DNA from: Actinomarinicola tropica
GTDB lineage: Bacteria > Actinomycetota > Acidimicrobiia > Acidimicrobiales > SKKL01
Assembly (NCBI RefSeq): GCF_009650215.1
Contig: NZ_CP045851.1
Coordinates: 1,713,189-1,777,188 of the forward strand
DNA: 64,000 bases
Reading direction: 5' to 3'
Part shown: one piece after another, positions 42,426-49,604 of the stretch
How positions within the stretch are numbered: the first letter of the stretch is position 1
How the letters are laid out: every line of letters starts with the position of its first letter
Made by a program: the position numbers and the translations under genes
Notes under the pieces: generated by a model
The model's database searches: none
Told to the model about the DNA's origin: nothing
The model's input: the letters and a program-made list of their open reading frames with translations, nothing else

Positions 42426-43961
42426 GTGGACGGCGCGGCGCACCTCGGGCGGCAGCTGCTGCCGATGGCGGTCGGTGCGCTCGTCGCAGTCGCGGCGGTC
42501 GCCACCTGCATCCCGCTGCCGCTCACCGGTGATCAGGCCCTCTTCTCGCTCGTCGCGGACGAGCTCGCCGAGGGGCGGCGGCTCTACACCGACGTCTGGG
42601 ACCTGAAGCAGCCGGGGATCTTCTGGTTCTTCATGGCGGCCGAGGTGGCCCCCGGCGGGTCCGCGGTCGGTGCCCACCTCCTCGAGCTCGTCTGGCAGCT
42701 GGCCCTGGCGGTCGTCGCCGTCCTGGTCGCCCGACCGATCGTGCGCCGATCGTGGGCTCTGGCGCTCGTCCCGGTCCTCGTGGTCGGCTGGCCCTACGCG
42801 ACGGCGTCGCCTGCCGTGCTCACCCAGGTCGAGGTCCTGGTCGGGCTGCCGATCCTCGTCGCGATCGCCGCCGGCCTCGCCGCGCTGCGCACGGAGGCAC
42901 GGCCCGACGGGTGGGCGGTGACGGCCGGCGCGGCGCTCGCCGTCGTGGCCATGTTCAAGCTCGTGCTCGTCGTCGTCCCCGTCGGCGCCCTGTGCGTCGC
43001 GGCGGTGGCGAGCCGGGAGCGGACGCGGAGGCCGCTGCGGGCGCTCGTCGTCGGGTGCCTGGCCGCTGCGGTGCCGGTGCTCGTCCACCTGGCGTGGGTG
43101 GCGTCGCACGGCGCGCTGGAGGACACGCTGCGCACGTGGTTCGAGGTGCCGCTCGGCGTGAGCGAGCGCGTCGGTCGGCCCGTCGGCCGGTTGCGTGCCA
43201 CCGCCGTCGACCTGCTGCGGTTCTTCGGACCTGTGCTCCTGCTCGCCGGCCTCGGCACCTGGCGCACCCTCCGCGAACGCCGCCACCCGCTCGGCCTGGC
43301 GATGGTGGCGTGGGTCGCGCTCGGCGCGGCCACGTTCCTCGTCCAGCTCTGGTGGCTCTACCTCGCGTACGTGGTCGTCGTGCCCCTCGGAATGCTGGCG
43401 GTCGTGGGCGTCGAGGTGGTCCTCGACGCCGGGCTCGACCGCCGGTGGCTCGCGGCGGGAGCGCTCGCCCTCGCTCTCCTCGCGGTGCCCACCGCCCGGG
43501 TCGTGGCCGGTCGCGGGCGGCTGCTCGTCGAGCACGGCGGGGGCACCAGCGCCGACGAGCGGAGCGCGATCGCCCGCGAGCTCGACCCCTCCGACGCCGC
43601 CACCTCCGCGGCCGCGGCCGACCTCCGGGCGCTGGCCGCGCCGTCCGACGCGGTGATCGTGTGGGGCGACCCCCGGGTCCTCCTCCGGTCCGGGCACGGC
43701 CAGGCGGCGACGATCAACGGCTGGTCGCCCGAGCACCTCGACGCCCGCCTGTGGGAGCGGGCCACGGCGGATCTGGTCGACCTGGAGCCGTCGGTCGTGG
43801 GGGTCGATGCCTTCAGCGCCGGGATCATCGAGGCGCGCGCCCCGCAGCTGCTGGCGCTGCTCCACGACCGCTACCGACGTGCCGGCGAGGGGCACGGGTT
43901 CGAGTGGTGGGTCCCTGAGGGGCCCGCGAACGGGTCCGAGGCGGGGGAGACCGGCCGGTAG
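42426..43961 (+). CDS. GT-C-like polytopic membrane protein (possible glycosyltransferase)
   Basis: A 511-residue protein with about ten membrane helices and a soluble C-terminal domain (from about 385). The first loop reads GDQALFSLVADELAEGRRLYTDVWDLKQPGIFWFF. This is the arrangement of GT39/ArnT-like enzymes, where an acidic residue in the first loop is catalytic, followed by G..Y.D.wd.K.P. A lipid-linked sugar donor is therefore likely. The acceptor is unknown. GTG 42426 is chosen from the -10 box. Confidence 0.68.
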   Translation: MDGAAHLGRQLLPMAVGALVAVAAVATCIPLPLTGDQALFSLVADELAEGRRLYTDVWDLKQPGIFWFFMAAEVAPGGSAVGAHLLELVWQLALAVVAVLVARPIVRRSWALALVPVLVVGWPYATASPAVLTQVEVLVGLPILVAIAAGLAALRTEARPDGWAVTAGAALAVVAMFKLVLVVVPVGALCVAAVASRERTRRPLRALVVGCLAAAVPVLVHLAWVASHGALEDTLRTWFEVPLGVSERVGRPVGRLRATAVDLLRFFGPVLLLAGLGTWRTLRERRHPLGLAMVAWVALGAATFLVQLWWLYLAYVVVVPLGMLAVVGVEVVLDAGLDRRWLAAGALALALLAVPTARVVAGRGRLLVEHGGGTSADERSAIARELDPSDAATSAAAADLRALAAPSDAVIVWGDPRVLLRSGHGQAATINGWSPEHLDARLWERATADLVDLEPSVVGVDAFSAGIIEARAPQLLALLHDRYRRAGEGHGFEWWVPEGPANGSEAGETGR

Positions 43962-43964
43962 TCT
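43959..43964 (+). promoter_or_regulatory. -10 box TAGTCT of hisS, overlapping a stop codon
   Basis: GGTAGTCT ends 6 nt before GTG 43971. The TAG is also the stop codon of the GT-C-like gene. Confidence 0.55.
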
Positions 43965-43970
43965 CGCCGG

Positions 43971-45230
43971 GTGGCCGACCCGTCCTTCACCGCCCCCATC
44001 GGCACCCGCGACGTCCTCCCGCCGGAGTCCGACCGCTGGGCCGCTCTCGTCGCGACCTTCGCCGACCACGTCGGGCGCGCCGGCTACGGGCTCGTGGTCG
44101 GGCCGATGTTCGAGGACCTCGCCGTCTTCCAGCGCGTCGGCGAGGCCACCGACATCGTCACCAAGGAGATGTACGACTTCGAGGACAAGGGCGGCCGGCG
44201 CATCGCCCTGCGTCCCGAGGGCACGGCGTCCATCGTCCGGGCCTACGTGCAGCACCGCCCGGTCGGCACCCCCTGGAAGGCGTGGTACGCCGCGCCCAAC
44301 TTCCGCTACGAGCGTCCGCAGGCCGGTCGGTACCGCCAGCACCACCAGCTCGGCATCGAGGCGCTCGGATCCGACGACCCCGACCTCGACGTCGAGGTCA
44401 TCGCCCTCCAGGCCGACCTCTACGCGCGGCTCGGCCTCCGCCAGGTCGACCTGCTCGTGAACTCGATGGGCAGCCCCGCGGACCGTGCCGCCTACGCGGC
44501 CGCGCTCGGACGCTGGCTGGAGGAGCGCCGCGACGCCCTCGATCCGGCGGACCGGCCCACGATCGCCACCAACCCCATGCGGGTGCTCGACTCGAAGCGT
44601 GAGGCCACGCGCCGCGTCACCGACGACGCACCGACGATCCTCTCGTCGCTGTCCGCCGACACCATCGCCCGGTTCGAGCGGGTCCGCGAGGGCCTCGACG
44701 CCCTCGGGATCGCCCACCGCGTCGAGCCGCGCCTCGTCCGAGGCCTCGACTACTACACGCACACGACGTTCGAGTTCCAGGCCACCGCTCTCGCGAGCGC
44801 CCAGAACGCCATCGGCGGCGGCGGCCGCTACGACGGGCTCGCCGAGGCCCTCGGAGGCCCCGCCACGCCGGGCATCGGGTTCGGGTCCGGCATCGAGCGC
44901 ATCCTCCTCGCCTGCGACGCCGAGGGCGTGTTCCCCGGTCCGGACGGGGCGCCGGGCACGTTCGTCGTCGACGTCGTCGACGGCACGCACGCGCGCGACC
45001 TCGTCGCCGACCTGCGTCGCGCCGGGCTCCGAGCCGACCGCGCCTACGGTGGCCGCTCGATGAAGGCCCAGATGAAGGCGGCCGACCGGTCGGGCGCCGC
45101 GTGGGCGGTCATCGTCGGCGCCGACGAGGCCGAGGCCGACGAGGTCACCGTGCGCGACCTGCGCGGCAGCCGTGAGCAAGAGCGCGTCCCCCGTGACGCC
45201 GTCATCGACCACCTGAGGAAGCGACTGTGA
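43971..45230 (+). CDS. hisS: Histidyl-tRNA synthetase
   Basis: A 419-residue class II synthetase: GTRDVLPPES at the start, motif 2 NFRYERPQAGRYRQHHQ, the His-specific RGLDYYTHTTFE and motif 3 GFGSGIERILL, then the anticodon domain. It charges tRNA-His. Its stop overlaps aspS (GTGA). Confidence 0.96.
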   Translation: MADPSFTAPIGTRDVLPPESDRWAALVATFADHVGRAGYGLVVGPMFEDLAVFQRVGEATDIVTKEMYDFEDKGGRRIALRPEGTASIVRAYVQHRPVGTPWKAWYAAPNFRYERPQAGRYRQHHQLGIEALGSDDPDLDVEVIALQADLYARLGLRQVDLLVNSMGSPADRAAYAAALGRWLEERRDALDPADRPTIATNPMRVLDSKREATRRVTDDAPTILSSLSADTIARFERVREGLDALGIAHRVEPRLVRGLDYYTHTTFEFQATALASAQNAIGGGGRYDGLAEALGGPATPGIGFGSGIERILLACDAEGVFPGPDGAPGTFVVDVVDGTHARDLVADLRRAGLRADRAYGGRSMKAQMKAADRSGAAWAVIVGADEAEADEVTVRDLRGSREQERVPRDAVIDHLRKRL

Positions 45231-46981
45231 GCGACACCACCCACGAGATGCCGATGCGCACCGACATGTGCGGCGAGCTCAGCGCGGGCGACGTGGGGCG
45301 TCGGGTCGCGGTGTGCGGGTGGGTCGCGCGTCGCCGCGAGCACGGCGAGCACCTCGCCTTCGTCGACCTGCGCGACCGCACCGGCGTCGTCCAGTGCGTC
45401 GTCGACGGTGCGGCCGACCTGCGCAGCGAGTTCGTCGTGCGCGTCGTCGGCACCGTCCGGCACCGTCCGGAGGGGACGACCAACGACAACCTCGCCACCG
45501 GCGAGATCGAGGTCGGGGACTGCGAGGTGGAGGTCCTGTCGAGCGCCGAGCCGCCGCCGTTCCCCGTCGACGAGCGCATCGACACCGACGAGACGATCCG
45601 CCTCCGGCACCGCTACGTCGACCTGCGTCGCGAGCGCATGCAGCGCAACCTGCGCCTGCGGGCCACCGTGAACAGCGCCATCCGGGGGGCGATGGAGGAG
45701 CAGGACTTCGTCGAGATCGAGACGCCGATGCTCATCGCGAGCACGCCCGAGGGCGCGCGCGACTTCGTCGTCCCCGCCCGCCTGAAGCCGGGATCCTTCT
45801 ACGCCCTTCCCCAGAGCCCCCAGCTGTTCAAGCAGCTCTGCATGGTGGGCGGCGTCGACCGCTACTACCAGATCGCGCGCTGCCTGCGGGACGAGGACCT
45901 CCGCGCCGACCGCCAGTTCGAGTTCATGCAGCTCGACGCCGAGGCGAGCTTCGTCGGCCAGGAGGAGGTGCTCGAGTTCATCGGCCGGGCGGTGTCCGCC
46001 GCAGTGGAGGCCGTCACCGGCGAGCCGGTGGGCGAGATCCCCCGGATGACCTGGCACGACGCCATGGAGCGCTACGGCTCCGACAAGCCCGACGTGCGCT
46101 TCGGCATGGAGCTCGTCGAGCTCACCCCGGTGTTCTCGGCCACGGAGTTCAACGCCTTCAAGGCCCCGTGCGTGAAGGGGATCCGCGTGCCCGGTGGTGC
46201 GGAGATGACGCGCAACCAGCTCGACGCCCTCACCGAGACCGCGAAGCGCTACGGCGCGAAGGGCCTCGTGTGGATGAAGGTGGGGGAGGGGCGCGAGCTC
46301 ACGTCCCCCGTCGCCAAGTTCCTCTCCGCCGAGGAGCTCGCGGGGATCGCCTCCGAGCTCGACGCCGAGAGCGGTGACCTCCTGCTGCTCGTCGCCGACC
46401 AGCGCCCGGCGGTGCGTCACGTGCTGGGCCTGCTGCGGCTCGCGCTCGGCCGTCCGCCTGTCAACGAGGGTGGGCTGCGCTTCCTGTGGGTCGTCGACTT
46501 CCCGCTGTTCGAGGCCATCGACGAGAGCGGCTCGCCGGTCCCGGCGCACCACCCGTTCACGATGCCCCACGCCGACGACATGGCCCTGCTCGACCGGACC
46601 GGGGAGGACCTCCTCGCCGTCCGGTCGCAGTCCTACGACCTCGTCGTCAACGGCTGGGAGCTCGGGTCCGGCAGCGTCCGGATCCACCGCGGCGACGTCC
46701 AGACCCGCATCTTCGAGTTGCTCGGCATCGGCGAGGACGAGGCCCGGGCCAAGTTCGGCTTCCTGCTCGAGGCCTTCCGGTACGGCGCGCCGCCCCACGC
46801 GGGCTTCGCGTTCGGCATCGACCGCCTCGTCGCGATCCTGGCGGGGGAGGAGAACATCCGCGAGGTGATCGCCTTCCCGAAGACCCAGTCCGGTGGCGAT
46901 CCGCTGACGAACGCCCCCACACCGATCGACCCCGCGCAGCTCGCCGAGCTCGGCCTGCGCGTGCTGCCGCCCCCCAGCTAG
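45227..46981 (+). CDS. aspS: Aspartyl-tRNA synthetase (bacterial type)
   Basis: A 584-residue enzyme: N-terminal OB-fold anticodon domain (CGWVARRREHGEHLAFVDLRDRTG), motif 2 region ARCLRDEDLRADRQFEFMQLD, the bacterial insertion domain, and motif 3 FAFGIDRLVAIL. Whether it also charges tRNA-Asn cannot be decided here; no gatCAB or asnS is in the window. Its stop codon lies in a G-C hairpin. Confidence 0.96.
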   Translation: MSDTTHEMPMRTDMCGELSAGDVGRRVAVCGWVARRREHGEHLAFVDLRDRTGVVQCVVDGAADLRSEFVVRVVGTVRHRPEGTTNDNLATGEIEVGDCEVEVLSSAEPPPFPVDERIDTDETIRLRHRYVDLRRERMQRNLRLRATVNSAIRGAMEEQDFVEIETPMLIASTPEGARDFVVPARLKPGSFYALPQSPQLFKQLCMVGGVDRYYQIARCLRDEDLRADRQFEFMQLDAEASFVGQEEVLEFIGRAVSAAVEAVTGEPVGEIPRMTWHDAMERYGSDKPDVRFGMELVELTPVFSATEFNAFKAPCVKGIRVPGGAEMTRNQLDALTETAKRYGAKGLVWMKVGEGRELTSPVAKFLSAEELAGIASELDAESGDLLLLVADQRPAVRHVLGLLRLALGRPPVNEGGLRFLWVVDFPLFEAIDESGSPVPAHHPFTMPHADDMALLDRTGEDLLAVRSQSYDLVVNGWELGSGSVRIHRGDVQTRIFELLGIGEDEARAKFGFLLEAFRYGAPPHAGFAFGIDRLVAILAGEENIREVIAFPKTQSGGDPLTNAPTPIDPAQLAELGLRVLPPPS

Positions 46982-46986
46982 GGGGG
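46970..46986. terminator. C6/G6 hairpin at the aspS stop codon
   Basis: CCCCCC (46970-46975) pairs with GGGGGG (46981-46986) around AGCTA, which includes the first two bases of the TAG stop. It lies between convergent genes 19 bp apart and could work for both. No T-tract follows. Confidence 0.4.
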
Positions 46987-46999
46987 GGATCGGTCCGGC

Positions 47000-47605
47000 T
47001 CAGCCGGCGCGCAGCTCGACCACCACCGAGCCCGACTCGGCGGTGGGGAACCGGCGCGCCCCGCCGTCCATGACCGTGGCCCCGTCGGGGTGGATCTCGA
47101 GCGACACCCGCCCCCGCTCGCCCTCGGCCACCGCCCGGCGGTCGTCGAGCGAGCGCACCTCGTAGCCGAGCTTCTCGAGCTCCTCGGCGAGGCCGGTGCC
47201 GACCACCTCCGGGGTCGCCCGCGTGGTGGCGACGACGAGGTGGGTGGCGAGGTCGGTGCTGTCGAGCGACTGGGTGAGCGGGACCAGCTCGTGGGGGAGG
47301 GTGATGCCCGCGAGGAGCTCGGCGAGCGTGGCGCGGGTGGGAGGCGGCACGTGCGCGGCCGGCACCTCCTCGACCCGGATCGACGACGGGACCGGTGGGC
47401 TCGCCGGGGCCCCGCCCGGGGCGGGGTCGGGCGTCAGCGGGGCGTCGGGATCGGTTGGGGGCGGCGCCCAGACGCGCGACGCGGGGTCGACCGCCGGCGG
47501 CTCCTCGGTGCGAGACGACGTGCCGATCACGTTCAACCGCCGCAGCACGAGGATGGCGAGCGAGACCACCAGCCAGATCCAGAACAGGACCGCGTACCAC
47601 TCCAT
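47000..47605 (-). CDS. Membrane-anchored protein of unknown function
   Basis: A 201-residue protein with one N-terminal membrane helix (EWYAVLFWIWLVVSLAILVL), a Pro-rich linker (about 30-85), and a C-terminal alpha/beta domain of about 110 residues (LAELLAGITLPHELVPL, LEKLGYEVRSLDDRRAV, VSLEIHPDGATV). I recognise no family. ATG 47605 is the only start just before the helix. It is divergent from rarA and shares an 84-bp spacer with it. Confidence 0.68.
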   Translation of the reverse strand: MEWYAVLFWIWLVVSLAILVLRRLNVIGTSSRTEEPPAVDPASRVWAPPPTDPDAPLTPDPAPGGAPASPPVPSSIRVEEVPAAHVPPPTRATLAELLAGITLPHELVPLTQSLDSTDLATHLVVATTRATPEVVGTGLAEELEKLGYEVRSLDDRRAVAEGERGRVSLEIHPDGATVMDGGARRFPTAESGSVVVELRAG

Positions 47606-47677
47606 CCGTCGATGCTCGCACGCCGGCGGCCCGTCGCGCGGGACGATCGCGGCGGCCGGGCCCGGTGCCGGCGTCGG

Positions 47678-47683
47678 TAGCCT
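47678..47683 (+). promoter_or_regulatory. -10 box TAGCCT of rarA
   Basis: GGTAGCCT ends 6 nt before GTG 47690. No ribosome binding site is present. Confidence 0.55.
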
Positions 47684-47689
47684 CGCGCC

Positions 47690-48988
47690 GTGGCCGACGA
47701 CCTGTTCTCCGCTGCCGCCGACGAGCGGCTCCAGCGCCAGGCACCGCTGGCTGCGCGCCTGCGACCCCGGACGCTCGACGACGTCGTGGGCCAGGCGCAC
47801 CTGCTGGCGCCCGGCGCGCCGCTGCGCCAGCTGCTGGAGGCCGATCGGCTCTCGTCGGTGGTGTTCTGGGGTCCACCGGGCACCGGCAAGACCACCCTGG
47901 CGCGGCTCGTGGCCGACTCGAGCCGCAAGGCGTTCGAGCAGCTCTCGGCGGTCTCGGCGTCGGTGAAGGACGTCCGCGAGGTCATCGCCCGGGCCGAGGC
48001 CCGCCTCGGCCAGCACGGCCAGGGCACCATCTTGTTCCTCGACGAGGTCCACCGCTTCAACAAGGCCCAGCAGGACGCACTGCTCCCGTCGGTCGAGTCC
48101 GGGCTCCTCGTCCTCGTCGGTGCGACCACCGAGAACCCCTTCTTCGAGGTGAACCCGCCGCTGCTCTCGCGCTCGACGCTCTTCCGGCTCGAGCCGCTCG
48201 ACGGTGCGGCCGTGCGGACCCTCCTCGAGCGGGGGCTGGCCCTCGAGGGCGCGACGGCCGACGACGACGCCCTCGACCACATCGCCGAGCGAGCCGGTGG
48301 GGACGGCCGCCAGTCGCTCACGGCGCTCGAGGTCGCGGTGGCGCTGGCCGCCGGCGGGGACGGCGCGCCGCACGTCACGCTGGCCCACGCCGAGGCGGCC
48401 GTCGACACCAAGGCCCTGCGCTACGGCCGCGACGCCCACTACGACGTGATCAGCGCGTTCATCAAGAGCATCCGCGGCTCGGATCCCGACGCCGGCCTGT
48501 ACTGGCTGGCCCGCATGCTCGACGCCGGCGAGGACGCCCGCTTCATCGCCCGCCGCCTCGTGATCCTCGCGTCCGAGGACGTCGGCATGGCCGATCCCCA
48601 GAGCCTCCTCGTCGCCGACGCCGCGGCCCGAGCCGTCGAGTTCGTCGGGCTCCCGGAGGCGCAGCTCAACCTGGCTCAGGCCGTCGTCCACCTGGCCACC
48701 GCTCCGAAGTCGAACCGGGTGACGGTCGCGCTCGGACGGGCGCGCCGCGACGCGCAGGCCGGCGGGGACGACGCGGTGCCGACCCACCTGCGCGACGCCC
48801 ACTACAAGGGCGCAGCGTCCCTCGGGCACGGGGAGGGCTACGAGTATCCTCACGACGACCCCCGGGGGTGGGTGCCCCAGGCGCACCGCCCGCGGGGTCT
48901 CGAGCACCACCGCTACTACGAGCCGTCGCCCCACGGCGCGGAGAAGGAGATCGGCGAGCGCATGGAGACCCGGAGGCGCGACCCGTGA
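47690..48988 (+). CDS. rarA: Replication-associated recombination AAA ATPase RarA (MgsA)
   Basis: A 432-residue clamp-loader-like AAA+ protein: LRPRTLDDVVGQAHLL, Walker A GPPGTGKTT, Walker B LFLDEVHRFNKAQQD, sensor 1 VGATTENPFFEV and the C-terminal tetramerisation part (AFIKSIRGSDPDAGLYWLARMLDAGED). It acts at stalled forks. It overlaps the next small gene (GTGA). Confidence 0.94.
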   Translation: MADDLFSAAADERLQRQAPLAARLRPRTLDDVVGQAHLLAPGAPLRQLLEADRLSSVVFWGPPGTGKTTLARLVADSSRKAFEQLSAVSASVKDVREVIARAEARLGQHGQGTILFLDEVHRFNKAQQDALLPSVESGLLVLVGATTENPFFEVNPPLLSRSTLFRLEPLDGAAVRTLLERGLALEGATADDDALDHIAERAGGDGRQSLTALEVAVALAAGGDGAPHVTLAHAEAAVDTKALRYGRDAHYDVISAFIKSIRGSDPDAGLYWLARMLDAGEDARFIARRLVILASEDVGMADPQSLLVADAAARAVEFVGLPEAQLNLAQAVVHLATAPKSNRVTVALGRARRDAQAGGDDAVPTHLRDAHYKGAASLGHGEGYEYPHDDPRGWVPQAHRPRGLEHHRYYEPSPHGAEKEIGERMETRRRDP

Positions 48989-49341
48989 CCGCCGGCGACC
49001 TCGCCGCCGTCCTCGTCGCCATCGTCTGCCTCGTCGCGGTGGTCGTGCTGCTCGTCGCCGCCCAGGCGCTCGTCAGCGCCCTGCGGTCGCTGCAGCGGGC
49101 CCTCGACCAGCTCCACGACGAGACCATCCCCGCGGTGCAGGACCTGCGGCGCACGGCCGCCGCCACCACCGCCGGGCTGGCCCGTGCCGACCAGATCCTC
49201 GCCCACGCCGAAGGGCTCACGACGTCGCTCGACGCCACCTCGCGCTTCGCCCACCGCGTCGTGTCGAGCCCTGCGATCAAGGTGATGGCCGCGGCGTCGG
49301 GCACCCGCCGCGCCGCGCACCGCCTGCGCCGGAGGGACTGA
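48985..49341 (+). CDS. DUF948-like single-helix membrane protein
   Basis: A 118-residue protein: one N-terminal membrane helix (LAAVLVAIVCLVAVVVLLVAAQALV), then amphipathic helices with evenly spaced Leu and Thr (LQRALDQLHDETIPAVQDLRRTAAATTAGLARADQIL) that suggest a coiled coil. This matches the small DUF948-type proteins found before alaS in actinobacteria. The function is unknown. Confidence 0.78.
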   Translation: MTAGDLAAVLVAIVCLVAVVVLLVAAQALVSALRSLQRALDQLHDETIPAVQDLRRTAAATTAGLARADQILAHAEGLTTSLDATSRFAHRVVSSPAIKVMAAASGTRRAAHRLRRRD

Positions 49342-49592
49342 TGTTCAAGCGGCTGTACTGGCTCACCGTGGGCTCGATCCTCGGGTTCACCGCCGCGGTG
49401 TGGGGGATGGTCCGCGCCCGGCAGGCCGCGGCCAAGCTGACGCCGGCCGGCATGCGCGCCGACGCCGACGCCGCCCTCCGCCAGCTCCGCCGCGACCTCG
49501 GCGCCGCCCTGCGCGAGGGGCGCGAGGGCATGCGCGAGACCGAGGACCGCCTCCGTGCCGATCTGGCGGGTCGCCGTGGCACCCCTCGGTAG
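49341..49592 (+). CDS. Small membrane protein upstream of alaS (DUF6167-like)
   Basis: An 83-residue protein: RLYWLTVGSILGFTAAVWGMVRARQAAAKLTPAGM, one membrane helix and a conserved LTP turn, followed by a charged helix. Proteins like this sit in the same place in many actinobacteria. It is coupled to the preceding gene by TGATG. Its TAG stop begins the alaS -10 box. Confidence 0.75.
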   Translation: MFKRLYWLTVGSILGFTAAVWGMVRARQAAAKLTPAGMRADADAALRQLRRDLGAALREGREGMRETEDRLRADLAGRRGTPR

Positions 49593-49595
49593 GCT
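49590..49595 (+). promoter_or_regulatory. -10 box TAGGCT of alaS, overlapping a stop codon
   Basis: GGTAGGCT ends 9 nt before ATG 49605. TAG is also the stop of the preceding small gene. Confidence 0.5.
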
Positions 49596-49604
49596 GAGCA
49601 CATC

